Below are positions 21,475-33,689 of a DNA stretch of 64,000 nucleotides, one piece after another. The DNA comes from Glandiceps talaboti. Lineage: Eukaryota; Hemichordata; Enteropneusta; Spengelidae. The stretch is from NCBI RefSeq assembly GCF_964340395.1, contig NC_135557.1, positions 13,249,546 through 13,313,545 of the forward strand, in the 5' to 3' direction. A model generated the notes under the pieces. That model made no database searches and was not told the origin of the DNA. It saw nothing but the letters and a program-made list of their open reading frames with translations. The translations under genes were made by a program, and so were the position numbers. Within the stretch, counting starts at the first letter, position 1, and each line of letters starts with the position of its first letter.

Positions 21475-21777
21475 CACTTACAATAACTTGCGATTTCAGA
21501 ACATGAAGTTTACACTATGCCATTGTAGAGTATCTTCGCTATGGGTTATTGCATCATAGGAGTCAACAGAAATAATGTATTCAAGTTACACACAATATTC
21601 ATGAAAGCTGTTTTACACTGTTAGGGTATAGGCACTCAGGACTCATGAATATTCAGTGAATAATTTGAATACATTATTTCTGCTGACTCCCATGATGGAA
21701 TAACTCATAGCAAAGTTACCTTATTATGGCATATTGTAAACTTGATGTTTTGAAATCGCAAGTAATATTGTAAGTGA
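21475..21777. mobile_element. Foldback MITE with about 130-bp arms
   Basis: Left arm 21475-21603 and right arm 21644-21777 are inverted copies. Shared blocks are CACTTACAATA, CTTGCGATTTCA, AAGTTTACA, AATAATGTATTCAA and AATATTCATG. It has no coding capacity and lies 100 bp after the sulfotransferase stop, so it may be in the 3' UTR. Confidence 0.8.
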
Positions 21778-22544
21778 AATGACTCTCCAGAATCTATAGT
21801 CTATGAACACGTCTCTTTCCTGGAATAGCGGTCCTCTTGAAAGAGTAGCAAACTGATATTATTTTATTTTTCTTCAGATAGTGTAGACATTTACATAAAA
21901 TAACGGCTAACTGATAATTCTAATGTCTATGAATGCATTCGTACCCTTTCATTCAAATCTTTGATATTTCAACATGCATCGAAATGTTACTATCGCAAAT
22001 AAACAATACACATCATGATAATAACAGTTCATCCAAATTGATGAAATATACCTTCCTCTTATGGCAGCTACACCCATTTCATTGTTATCACTTTCATCTC
22101 TCTTTGTCAAAAGATAACCGTTGTATCATAAATATGTGTCAAATATGCAGGTGTGTATACTAGTAATTCACACTTTCGTTCACACATTAATGTAAGTAAA
22201 ATTTGACCAATGAAATATACTGCGCTGTACAGGTATAAGATAAGACAATATTTATTCACTGTACAATTTCAAAATTAAAATTTACACTAAAATAAAATAA
22301 AACTAATTTGAATTGATATACAATTCATACTTCTTGAGTTATTGCTCATATATATTTCTGTAATTAATCATGTTATTCTTTCAAACCAAATAAATAAATA
22401 AATAATCAATTGATAATTTCATTCAGCCAGCCAACAAACCAACCAAGTATTCAATCAATCAATCAATCGATCGATCAATCATTGGTATTGATGTACAAAG
22501 GTTATAAGTTGCTTGTCGGTTTAATCTGACTAATACATGTATAT
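21778..22544. other. AT-rich intergenic sequence, nothing recognised
   Basis: No coding exon or RNA gene is seen. Short (AATC)n occurs near 22455-22480. Confidence 0.5.
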
Positions 22545-22740
22545 ATAATAATGTAATAATAATTTTGGGTTTTTATATAGCGCTTTCCCACCCTGTGCTG
22601 ACAGTGCTTTACAAATTATTACCCCTGGTACGGATCTAAGGCAGCACAACGGCCCTTTGTAACTCCCACATACAATCCACTGCAGCTTTTTATAAGCGCA
22701 TAAGATTAAAGCATTCACATTGCAACCGTTATCCTACCAG
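22545..22740 (-). mobile_element. Possible LINE/SINE 3' end with TATATAGCGC box
   Basis: On the minus strand it ends AAAGCGCTATATAAAAACCC then (ATT)n, the same kind of 3' box as in the LINE tail at 14362-14410. The coding part is absent. Confidence 0.4.
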
Positions 22741-22849
22741 GTCTCCAATAATTAGAACGCCATAAGTGTCCCTATATGCAAATTGAGGTCACTGTGGGTC
22801 AAAGTCCATAACATGTGATACGATCTAAGCCAATCACTGGAGGCTATAT

Positions 22850-23285
22850 TTATTTATTTATTTTTATTTAATTACTTTATTATCCCTCACGGGGAAATTT
22901 GTCTTGCAACAACACAGAAAAGCATACATATAATCTTACACATTAAAGTAGTACTAAGAACAACAAAAGTACGAAGACAATAAAAACTGTGTAAAAGACT
23001 ACATAAAAACATTCACATTCCTTTACTTCTTACATTCTCTGGTTAAGTATTCTGATGGCAGAAGGTACGTAACTGAGCCGAGCACGACGTGTTCTCAAGG
23101 ATAAAATTCGATACCTGCGACCCGAGGGAAGCATCTCAAAATACTGAACTAAAACATGGGAAGGGTCATTGGTAATTTTTGTGGCTTTAACAAGTGCTCG
23201 TTTTCCATATAATGATTTCATGCTTTTACATTCAGTTCCACATATTTTAGTACAGGTAATGACAACTGTCTGTATGAACACAATT
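22850..23285 (-). mobile_element. 5'-truncated non-LTR retrotransposon (RT C-terminus and 3' UTR)
   Basis: Minus-strand 23281-23030 encodes a typical C-terminal tail of non-LTR reverse transcriptases: the motif LPSGRRYRI followed by basic residues and the FIP-like SYVPSAIRILNQ. The 3' UTR contains CCCCGTGAGGGATAATAAAG and ends in (AAATA)n near 22850. Upstream RT domains are missing. Confidence 0.7.
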
Positions 23286-23943
23286 TGTTATGATGTACAA
23301 TATCATGTACGTAACTCTATAACTTTACTAGTAAAAGAGGTTAAGTTGGTCTTTGTAAATGTATTAGTCTATAAAAAGATAGAAATCTAAAAGAAACAAT
23401 ATCTGACACCAGCATAACTATATTTGGTTATGCTCTTTAAATTCTTCAAAGTTTTCTTCACATTGCTAAATTGCATAATTTCACCATCTACGTTGAACGG
23501 AAAGTGTGAAAGAGTATGTCTGGCTTTAAATAATGAATTTTAGATTTTTTTCCCCACCAAGTATTTCAAATTGTAATTCTGACAGGGTTAACATTATAAA
23601 ACATTGAAAAGAGTATAGCCCAATATAGATGAGTGGATATTATCTATGTTCTATAAATGTCATATACTATGATAGTTAATGTGTCTACTTTTTCGATCAC
23701 GTGACACTCGTTTAGACTGACATGACGAGCTTATAAAAAGACCAGCAGCAATAATGACAAGTACAACTCCAAAATATACCAATAGTAAAGAATGTCCAAT
23801 CCCCTGTATGGGTGAAGATATATTGTACCATATGACAGCAGCAATGATCGGTAGGCCTAAACAGAAAAAAAATAAAGATCATTTTTTGAGATTTCTCAAT
23901 TTACGACTGGATTACAATAGGATTGTCTTTGTGCTGTGTAGTT

Positions 23944-24093
23944 ACACACACACACACACACACAAACAAACACAAACAAACAAACAAACAAACAAACACA
24001 AACACACAAACAAACACACACACAAACAAACAAACAAACAAACAAACAAACAAACAAACAAACAAAAACACAAACACAAACACAAACACAAAC
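23944..24093 (+). repeat. (CA)n and (CAAA)n microsatellite
   Basis: Alternating CA and CAAA blocks over 150 bp. Confidence 0.95.
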
Positions 24094-24339
24094 ATTCGAA
24101 ATACTCATCCTTCGCTTTTGAACTAGGTTAAAAAATGAGATCTAGAATATAATCATTGACAACTAAATGTCTATTTACTGGTTTGTATCAATTATAAACA
24201 TAAACAATATGTTCATAATCAGCACGCTTATTTTGCCAGATCAAGACGTAGTGATATATTTTTCACGGGTGATTTGAAAAATAGATGTACATAGCATAGA
24301 AATAGCGATGGTACGCAAAGAACGTCTCTGTAAACTATG

Positions 24340-24434
24340 TCTGTCTGTATGTATTTTATGTATGTATGTATGTATGTATGTATGTATGTATGTATGCATG
24401 CATGCGTATGTAAGTATGTATGTATGTATGTATG

Positions 24435-24492
<58 letters not shown>
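24340..24492 (+). repeat. (TATG)n then (TA)n microsatellite
   Basis: TATG repeats to about 24440 pass into (TA)n to 24492, directly abutting the half-palindrome sequence at 24491. Confidence 0.95.
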
Positions 24493-24493
<1 letters not shown>

Positions 24494-24556
24494 CTCGGTG
24501 AGTATCAATCTGCTAAGACAGTGCTCTATACCGCAGTGGCAGAGCGTAATAGTTTT
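24491..24556 (+). repeat. Single half-copy of the 42.1-kb palindrome arm
   Basis: AACTCGGTGAGTATCAATCT and the following 45 bases match the left arm of the palindrome at 42118-42248 almost exactly. As there, the copy begins at the edge of an (AT)n tract. A (TG)n tract (24582-24625) follows. It probably marks the end of a mobile element. Confidence 0.8.
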
Positions 24557-24572
24557 ATGTGTATATAACAAC

Positions 24573-24627
<55 letters not shown>

Positions 24628-24629
24628 CG

Positions 24630-25416
24630 TGTCTTTAAATGATAAGTTACTTACTTGTTAGAAGACAAAGGATACCGATGTTACATGAGCAACGAGAGTC
24701 ATGTAGAGAACAATGTTTATTACAGTTTGATACAATACACGTCATACACCACGTAATCTGAAGACTACAACTGCATAGCATTAATATTCGAGAGCCGAGG
24801 ATATAATCTACAGAGAGATGGAAATGGGATGAGAAAGGGTGACACGGGATATCGGGGGTAGGGCAAGTTACATGTAGAGGAGGGGAGGGGGTGATAGAGG
24901 GAGAATGTCAAAGACTTTGTCTATATCCGTCCTCCATTGAGATCCTACAATTCAAATTGGACATGATTGAACCCAAAACTGTCTGGGAATTGATTGGCGA
25001 GCTACACACTTACACAGATGCCTTGAACTACATGTACCACCATGATTTGTTGAATTCTGTGTAAACATGGTCTCTTGTCATGTGACAGAGTCAATGTGTC
25101 CATATATTAGCACCATTTATTAGCTTAAGATGCCGTAGGGGAAGATAATGTTTGTTTTTACCAAAATGTGTCTGTGTGTAGGTGCATCATTATGTCTGTC
25201 TGTCTGCCTGTCTGTGTACTAGTAATCTCAACAACCTCTGAATGTACTTCAAAAGAATGTACATCCTTAGAAATTTGATTTGGGACCAAATCCCTGCATA
25301 TTAATTCCCATTATTAATATATATTTGCAGATTCGTAACATAGTTATGGGTATTTCGATAGGTTTTCATTTAAACACTGAACTTCCTTGAAATAATACAT
25401 TTATTTTGTTAGTTCT
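24630..25416. other. Intergenic, nothing recognised
   Basis: No coding exon is evident. A G-rich stretch lies at about 24820-24905. Confidence 0.5.
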
Positions 25417-25977
25417 ATCAAGTTGAACACGTGCTCCTGCAGTTTCAGAGTACGACACGTGTGAATGACAAAGGTGCCACCAGGAGGAACATCAATTGAG
25501 AAGTAAGATGTTTCATAATCATTCCTCATCCTTACAGTCTGATACACGTAGCTATATCTGCAATATACTTCGTGAGTCACCTTTTAGCAGCCCAGGCTGA
25601 ATAATTCCCAAAGGCCCTCTCAGGCCAGGGCTGTTATGTAATGCCGTCCTATTTGCAAAGTGATGATGGTTGGTGAGAAAACGTAATTGCAAGATTATAT
25701 CATTTGAGATCCAATTGTATGTTTTAATAAGTCATTTTCAGCACTCCCGCTTCGCTTATTTACTAGCTTCTACAGCTGGCTGGATAGTCCAACCTCTACG
25801 TCTCATAGAGTTGTTATATACACATGTATGCTCTACCTGTGTCAGACCGTAACAGGCCGAAGAGTGATTATGGAAAATATTAATCGGATGCTGCGCAACT
25901 GTTGTTTGGCCTGACGGCCTCGTCGTCAATCACACGCGTAGTACTCTGAAACTACCCAAGCATGTGTTCAACTTGAT
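25417..25977. mobile_element. Non-autonomous element with about 52-bp imperfect terminal inverted repeats
   Basis: The left end ATCAAGTTGAACACGTGC ... GTTTCAGAGTACGACACG is answered in reverse complement by the right end ATCAAGTTGAACACATGC ... GTTTCAGAGTACTACGCG (25977 to 25926). Total length is about 561 bp. No transposase ORF is present. Clear target-site duplications could not be assigned. Confidence 0.65.
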
Positions 25978-26176
25978 AACAATAATGAAACAAATGTATG
26001 ATGTCAGTCGTATGATTTCATCATGTGATATAATCTTGTTTCATAACAACAATTATATTAACCAATCTTGTTGCAGGAAACCACAACAAAGAGAAGGAAA
26101 TGTTAACACAGTGTCGCAACAAAGATTAAAAATACAAAACTACGAGAGAATATCAATTAGGCCTAAAAGAAAAAAC

Positions 26177-26507
26177 AATGCGTTTGGTTCCGATTACCCG
26201 ACCCCACCTAGTTTTTCAAGCCCATCCTCATTTTTTAGGTATACGTATTCGACAAGAAAAAAATAAAATTCCAAAAATTGTGAAATCTCGCAAGAAATAG
26301 ATACGAAAACTGACATCAACTTAAAAAGAAAATATGAAAGTATTCTTCCAATCTGTAATGGCTGTACATCTGATGTGAAGACACCAATAGCACAGACACC
26401 ATATGGAAAACGGAAAACATAAATACCTGAACTAGTCATTCACACATAAAAAAATCTACCCCCCCCCCCCACACACACACACCTATTCTAAAATTGAGCG
26501 TAATCAG
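26177..26507 (+). repeat. Interspersed repeat R1, copy 3
   Basis: Same strand and landmarks as 3441-3800: ACCCCACCTAGTTTTTCA, GAAATCTCGCAAGAAATAG, CCATATGGAAAAC, CCTATTCTAAAATT. A poly-C/(CA)n tract (26459-26482) interrupts it before the end. Confidence 0.75.
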
Positions 26508-26762
26508 AACGACGCAATTGTTTTGTTAGGCGTTATGGTAAATTTTCAATCTCAGAACTATGCATGGAGTCCGACATGTTAATCTCATCCATTATCATTT
26601 GTCCACACAGCAGTATCTTCTGAATATACAATTTCTGCTAATTATGCTAATTATCAAACAACAATTTTCTTACTGCTTTTTATTAGTTCTATTTCATGAT
26701 ATGAATCAAAATATGTTTATATGAATTGTATGAGACATACTATTATGTAGATTATTTTTGGG

Positions 26763-26826
26763 TAATATATTCATTTGTCTAGGTAATATATTCATTTGTC
26801 TAGGTAATATATTCATTTGTCTAGGT
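26763..26826 (+). repeat. Short direct repeat, three copies of a 25-bp unit
   Basis: GGTAATATATTCATTTGTCTA occurs three times in tandem. Confidence 0.85.
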
Positions 26827-27179
26827 ATGGAACAGTGATGCATGTCTTTAGTGTTACGACATGACGCCTGTCATGAACCCACCAAATAAATGTCATCTAT
26901 ACAGACAGTCATACGAATACACTGCAAATTATGACATTAGCTCGTTACATAACCAAAATTACTATGTTGTGTAAGTACAATCTGTGCAATCATCGATTTT
27001 TCTGTTTGCCGCTTAGTGAGAACTGGGCACCATATCCTGATTATAAATCTATATTACATACGACGAATGTATTTTCTGCAATTATCTTTTCACTATTTAA
27101 AGTGATAATCAATCAAGGTTACAAGGCACGTTATCAGAAACATTATGGCGTCAAAATAACATCGTCATACACTAAACCA

Positions 27180-27474
27180 TGTCTGTATGTATGTATGTAT
27201 GTATGTATGTATGTATGTATGTATGTATGTATGTATGTCTGTCTGTCTGTCTGTATGTATGTATGTATGCCTTTTTATATGTCAGTCAGTCAGTCTGTCT
27301 GTCTGTCTGGCTGGCTGGCTGGCTGTGAGTGAGTGAGTGAGTGAGTGAGTGAGTGAGTGAGTGTACATTAAGTGTCCGTCTGTGCATGTTACATTGTACA
27401 TCTCTGTCTATCTATGAGTGTTGTATTGTAAATCTTTGTCTGTGAGTGTTACATCATAACTCTGTTTGTTTGTT

Positions 27475-27533
<59 letters not shown>

Positions 27534-27925
27534 GAGTGTTGTATTGTATTTGTATTGTAACTCTATATCTGTCAGTGGTTATGGTAACTCAATGTCTGTG
27601 AGTGTTACATAATAACTGTCTGTGTTATATTGTAACTGTCTGTGAGTGTTACATTGTTAATTTCAGTCGTCTGTGAGTGTTACATTCTAAATCTGTCTGT
27701 CTGTGAGAGTTACATCGTCTGTTCGTGAGTGTTATATATTGTAACCCTGTCTCTGAGTGTTATACTGTGTATCTCTCTGTGAGTGTTGCATAGTAACCCT
27801 CTGTCAGTCTTCCTAGCTGTCTGTCACCGTCTGTCTGTCTGTATGTCTGTCTGTCTGTAAGTGTTACATTGTAACTATCTGTCTCTCTGTGAGTGTTTCA
27901 GTGGATCTCTCTGTCTGTACCTAAC
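27180..27925 (+). repeat. (TATG)n, (TCTG)n and (GAGT)n compound microsatellite
   Basis: Pure tetranucleotide blocks at 27181-27362 and 27464-27532 are followed by a degenerate TCTG/GAGTGTTACAT-rich region to about 27925. Confidence 0.9.
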
Positions 27926-28395
27926 CTAAATCCCTGAAGTAATATTACGACAAATAATTTCAATGACGCTTCAATAAGTGGCACAAGAAACGATAAAAAA
28001 ATAATGATTTGTTCGTTTATAAATAGACTGTACTTTTGACACTACAGTGATCTTGGTTGTATTTGTGAGTTGAACAAGTACCATATGTATTTTCATTTGT
28101 CCTAGATTCTAGTGTCAAAACAGAGCGAAGTACAAGCCATCGTTATCTCTAATGGCAATGGAACGAAGGTCGACCGGTTCTAACCAAAGAATGGTTATCT
28201 CTTTATTGATGATTAACAAATAGTGTATCTGGCTGTGAATTTGGCAGCTGGTCTATACAGGCGATCTATAGTTGCCTGGTTTATGCATACTCAGATATTT
28301 ACACTATCTATGCATACCTAACATGTCATGTTGGGAAATATGAAATATGAAAATGAATATATAATACGCATACAAATTATGTATTATGTTCTTAC

Positions 28396-28594
28396 CATAC
28401 ACTTTGATAGCATCGCAGTCTACATCCTTGGTTTTGTTAGTAGTGCAGTTTCGCCATAATCCAGCATGCACTGTATACCCAGAGTGGTTCGACCACACCC
28501 AGTAGTCGGACACCGTGCCGTAGGTGAACAGAGCCAATGCTGCGCAGACGAGGGCAAAGGCAACAATTTGACGTTGAGAAGTCATGTCGGTCAT
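28396..28594 (-). CDS. Claudin/PMP22-family-like protein, first coding exon
   Basis: Four-pass membrane protein family (tight or septate junction or PMP22/EMP type). The exon encodes 66 residues. After MTDMTSQRQ comes TM helix 1 (IVAFALVCAALALFTYGTV), then an extracellular loop with the family signature W ... GLW.NC .... C: DYWVWSN, GLWRNC and VDC. The exon ends TATG|GTAAG, phase 1, a usual place for an intron in this family. The remaining three helices should lie at lower coordinates; I could not identify those exons, so the gene may be incomplete in this assembly or have diverged exons. Confidence 0.6.
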
Positions 28595-28599
28595 GCATT

Positions 28600-29480
28600 G
28601 GATTTTGCATTACTCAGATCCTGGAGTGATCATTCAAGCCATGACATCATTAGTCTCATTACGTCCTTGAGGATACTAGTATCACGGCCTATTGATATCA
28701 GCAGACAATGACATAATATTACTGTCGACAGACACCGTAAACAACTAACGTAGCCTCACCTTTGTGACAACCTTTGTTGCCATTGCTATCCATTTTCATC
28801 ATAGTAGTGGATAATCACAGACTATCAGTGTTTGATTAATAAGTAATGGAAATTGATACGAAACTAGATATCAGTAACGGTCTCTATTGATATTATACCT
28901 ACGGTCTTTGTGCATTCGACAAACTTACAACTCTATTATCGACTGTAATTTCGAGGGAGACACTAACACGAACGACAACTTAAATGAGGAAAAACGATTG
29001 ACAACATTTACGCCAATAAAAAGTGGAATGACATCCTTTATTATATTTCTTGTTGAATGACACCCTCTCCTCTAGCTATTAAAAATGGAATGACAGCCGC
29101 CACTCTATAAGACAAGTGGAATTACAGCAAATCCTATGTGTTTATGCACCCCTCGCCACATTTCGTTTATTGAATAACACCTCTACTCTATTTTTAAAAG
29201 GATAACAACCGCCACTCTATAATACAAGTGAAACAACTGCAAATCCCATGTTTTGACATCGAACGACAACATTTACTCCATGGAAAAAGTGGAATGATGC
29301 TTAACCACATTTTGCGGTATTTAAACATAGCAATTGCTGTCATTCCACTTACATTATAGCGTAACGTGTGTACTATGGCTTGAGATTGATTCAATATGTG
29401 CAATAATAAACCGTGGGTGACCGAAATACTACAAGACATACCGAGGTACAGTTAATTACACACGTAAATGAACGCAGTTG
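28600..29480. other. Intergenic with diverged internal repeats
   Basis: The motif TGGAATGACA and the block GCCACTCTATAA.ACAAGTG.AA recur (about 29096 and 29210), so the stretch is a degenerate repeat of roughly 115 bp. No gene recognised. Confidence 0.5.
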
Positions 29481-29484
29481 GGCT

Positions 29485-29790
29485 TTGCAAAATTAGCTCA
29501 GCGGAAAGAAGATAGCCTTCAATACAGTGGCACTGTCTTTTTGGGAGGATTCAAGGCCAAGCTCATATTTTGCCGTGTTTGGAAAGCAAATGTTGTCTCT
29601 TTTCAACTGGGAAAATTAGAGGTATTCTAGTATATATGAAATGCCATCCTCCTAATTGTCGGCAAATCCGATGTAAAGGGACATTGGTTGGTCCAATGAA
29701 AAAAAGTTGTGTGATACGAAGGAGGATACAGCTGTGTGCTACACGAGACCGCAGTTCAAAATATCCTTCAAAAATGATAGACTGCATTTA
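29485..29790 (+). mobile_element. SINE-like dispersed repeat R2, copy 1
   Basis: A tRNA-like head (TTAGCTCAGCGGAAAGA, and GGATTCAAGGCC as a degenerate B box) is followed by a body homologous to 49065-48740 on the minus strand (GTCTCTTTTCAACTGGGAAA, TAATTGTCGGCAAAT). Overlapping ORFs on both strands are therefore not taken as genes. Confidence 0.5.
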
Positions 29791-30399
29791 GCTAGAAATC
29801 TCAGGAATTGTGCATGTATCAATGTGAAACAGCTTCACTTCGCAGTTTTCAACAACGCTGTTCACATATATGTTTTGAAACTACGCATGAACTGTTCAAA
29901 TCCCAAACACATTTATGCCTTTTGATTATTCAACTAGGAAATGACGTAGCAAAGTCTCGCAGAATCTCCCCCCCCCCAATACTTTTATTACGTGTGATTG
30001 AATTTTTCAAATAGAATTTAACAAATGAACATTCTGTGACTTTGAAGTTTAGATATTAGGTAAGTTGAGCTGAAATTGTAACAAGTACATTACCGATGCA
30101 TCACTATTTTCTTTATTCGTTCACGCTTGAGACTGCCTTGTATCAGTTGTTTTGATTCACCCAAAAGTTGTGATGCATCTCGACCTGTTGTTATTCTCGC
30201 ACTAAGGTACTAAGGTGCGCCTGGTGAAGAGACATCGTATACGTGGCTAGAATTAGAAATTTAGATTAAAAGTTTGATCGTGGAGTTGCTTTCATCTAAA
30301 GTAACGTTTATTTGGGCAAAATTGGATAGTGTGGATTGCTATCCGGTGTTTAGGCGATCGTGTTGGGTCGATGGGTCGATGCGATCCATACAATGTGAC

Positions 30400-30700
30400 A
30401 GATTGTGCAAATATGCGATGTTTGCACTAACTATAATAATATTAAAACTCAGTGTTAGCATGATATACAACAAAAAATTACAAATTGTCTCGTCTGGTTC
30501 TCATTGTCAATACAATAGTATACGTGACATAGCTCTGAAATTTGGTAGCGAAGTGAGTTGAATAACTTACGTGGCCATAGATGACATAATAATATGTACG
30601 TTATATATTATACTAGTAGTTTACTTTCCACTTGTTCAGCTGAATTATTTTGATCGTTTGATTAGAAAAAGGTCAATGCTGAAGCTATATTTGTAATGGT
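30400..30700 (+). repeat. About 300-bp direct repeat R3, first copy
   Basis: CGATGTTTGCACTAACTATAA through TTTTGATCGTTTGATTAG is repeated at about 31630-31880, and partly at 44370-44475. Copies carry substitutions and small indels. Confidence 0.8.
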
Positions 30701-30773
30701 ATCACGTACAAGTTAACAATGGAATGTGCTTTTATAGCCTGGATACTTCTCTATCTCACTCTCTCTCCATCTC

Positions 30774-30883
30774 CCCCTCTGTCTGTCTGTCTGTCTCTGT
30801 CTCTGTCTCTGTCTCTCTCTCTGTCTCTCTCTGTCTCTCTCTCTCTGTCTCTCTCTCTCTGTCTCTGTCTCTCTCTCTGTCTG

Positions 30884-30972
<89 letters not shown>
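30774..30972 (+). repeat. (TC)n/(TCTG)n microsatellite
   Basis: About 200 bp of TCTC with interspersed TCTG. The matching position in copy B (44478-44612) also carries (TC)n. Confidence 0.95.
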
Positions 30973-30974
<2 letters not shown>

Positions 30975-31310
30975 GTATTGTTGAGATTGTTATCCCATTA
31001 TCCCACCATTTTGTTTTCATAAATCTAACTAACTAAGCCTAAGTGCCCTGTGAATAGACCATAGTTCTCTTCCCTGTCAGTAATGTCATCAAAGTCAAAA
31101 TCTGAATCACATGATTCATAGTAAGATTGAGATACTGTCTGTAACAACAACGAGTTGAGAGGGACAGAATTCCGCTTCATGATAGTATCAGCCACAGCAT
31201 ATTTCCTTTGGACTTGTATATAAGACTTGGTAGACATCATCTGGAACACACACACACACACACACACACACATCAATCTATCCTTCTAAAACCTACAAGA
31301 CTAGACACTA

Positions 31311-31586
31311 GCCCCGTCTACATGGCACTAAAAATCCTACCTGAGGTAGGATTCAGGATAGTTTGAAGCCCGTGTAGACGCAAACGCGTCCTGAACCTGT
31401 CCTGAAAGCGTCCTGACTTAGGACACCTTTGAGAGGTTTCCTGAAACCCTCCTGACTTCGTCATATGACTGTCATGACGGAAGGTGCGACATCCACGCTG
31501 TAACCTTCCTACGTGTAGACACAAATCTATCCTACCTCAAGGACTTGGGACTGCCTCAGGTAGGACGACCTACGTGTAGATGGGGC
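31311..31586. mobile_element. 276-bp TIR element flanked by TA
   Basis: Ends are inverted: GCCCCGTCTACATGG at the left and CTACGTGTAGATGGGGC at the right, with TA immediately outside on both sides (31309-31310 and 31587-31588). CCTACCTGAGGTAGG and the CCTGAAACCCTCCTGAC-type repeats lie inside. TA duplication would suit a mariner-like element, but TA could also be part of the TIR. Confidence 0.7.
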
Positions 31587-31629
31587 TATTGATGAGCTAT
31601 TGTGACATATGTGACATATTGTGGAAATA

Positions 31630-31880
31630 TACGATGTTTGCACAACTATAATAATATTACAATTCAGTGATAACATGATATACAACAAATATCTACATTT
31701 TGTCTCGTCTGGTTCTCATTGTCAATACAATAGTACACGTGACATTTGGGAGCGAAGTCAAGTAAATAACGTGACCAGGAAACATAGAAGATATAATGAT
31801 TTGTACGTTATAATACTCGTAGTTTACTTTCCACTTGTTCAGCTGAATTATTTTGATCGTTTGATTAGTAAATAGGTCAA
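31630..31880 (+). repeat. Direct repeat R3, second copy
   Basis: Copy of 30400-30700, located just downstream of the TIR element. Confidence 0.8.
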
Positions 31881-33037
31881 AGGTGAAGGTACATTTGTGC
31901 CGAAAAACAGTAATGTAATACGACAGACATAGAATCCATGTATACAAATACTGACCATGACGAAACCATACACATTATATGCGAAAAAAAAACGCTTGTA
32001 TATATTCTGGCATTAATTCAGGAATTGTATACACAAACATATGCGCAACTGCAGTATGGGATGTCCAGTTTATCCAGTAATTATCAATTTATCACATGTA
32101 CAGCATATATGAGAATTAAAAACCAAAATAAAAATTGGCATGTGTTGTCCAGGATATAGAGCAATGAGGAATTACCCCACATATATTTGTATCTTTCTTC
32201 GAAGAATCAAATATAAATTTAAAGTAATTAACCTTCTGGAATTCACCATACATATATGCTACTAATAAGTGTCTGTAATTAGCAAGAAATTGCTGATAGG
32301 TTAACTTTGAAGGTTAATGTCAAGGTCGATGGACGCTGTCTTACAAGAAATATTGAATGTGATTGTATGGGGTTAGACACTTGAGTTGAATCAGAGTGTA
32401 TTAGAGTTGTCGAGTTATGCAGGAATTTATTTATTCAGTACTACACATACTACACATCAATTCAGTAAAAGAAACAAATTACTTATACACAAGACACGCA
32501 GTCCCTGTATGCAACAGCTGGACCATCATTAGTCATGTGGATTATTCTCTCATTCAGCATAAGGCCAGACATAGAGTGGGTCTGTGTGCTGTGACAGAAC
32601 TGATCATTGTACACTTCTCCATACCAAGGGACACTAAGAAGACATTTTGCCTTGAGTAGATGTTATTTATGGTCAAAGGTGAGTTTAATCTGAATGTTAG
32701 TTTTAATTAAGCTTATAAACATTGTCACATAAATACGTGCAAATCTTCACCTGCGTGAACCCATATCACCCCTGTTCTACCGAACTTTTTTTCTCCATAC
32801 TGTTCGTGTATTCCTCCCAATTCTACTCTACGATCAAGCATAGACCCTCCAATTGATGGAGGGTCTATGGATCAAGTTATCGTAATAATTATGTGCTTTC
32901 AAAACGTAAATGCACACATTACGTTACATATATCGTTGGGAGGCATGGGTTCGATGAGTAGACTCTGTGGTACTTTTCTTTTTATTTGATAAATTTTAGT
33001 CTATCTAAAAATCATGTAGATTATCGATGTAGCAGCC

Positions 33038-33051
33038 GACACACACACTCA

Positions 33052-33084
<33 letters not shown>
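33038..33084 (+). repeat. (CA)n microsatellite
   Basis: About 20 CA units with a CACT interruption; another (CA)n lies at 31245-31272. Confidence 0.95.
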
Positions 33085-33086
<2 letters not shown>

Positions 33087-33689
33087 TGCTTCAGTACCAT
33101 GCCTATAGCCTTTGAACCTCTGAACCTTTGTTCAGTTGTGCTAAAAAAATACTCACAATAACTTTTTATACTGAAAAAAAGAAGATACATTTGTACCCAT
33201 TTCATGCAAAATCACACGTGACATGAACAACATATATTTCCATTGGGCAAATCGGGTATACATCACAAGTGCTCTAATTTTTAGATATGTATTGAATGCA
33301 ACACTAATCGTTCCAATGCCGGTTTGTGTTGCTCAGCTTGTTAACAATGCAAAAATGCAAATATGAACATGTTGTTGGAAGGAATAGTCCAAATCTGAAA
33401 TAGTTTACCTATCAACATTTCTGCTTGTTGTTATACTTTGACTGGTACACAAATTTTACTTCTATTTCCAGTATTAGGGGATTTCATTAGGCAAAAATAT
33501 CAGATCACAATATTGGGAAGAGCAACAGAAAAAAAGAAATATAATGACTATGACTGGTTGAAGTTGTTCTTGAGTGGAACTCTTGAAAAAAAGATGAAAG
33601 TGAGAGTGTTAGATAATTATCTTGATGAGTATTAATTACCAAAACAGAGAAAATTAAAAAAGAGAAAAATTAGACATAATATCCACTCA

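Noticed and set aside
29563-29925. Overlapping 70-codon ORFs on both strands with several cysteines
   Set aside because: They lie in the dispersed repeat R2; open frames on both strands of a repeat are weak evidence.
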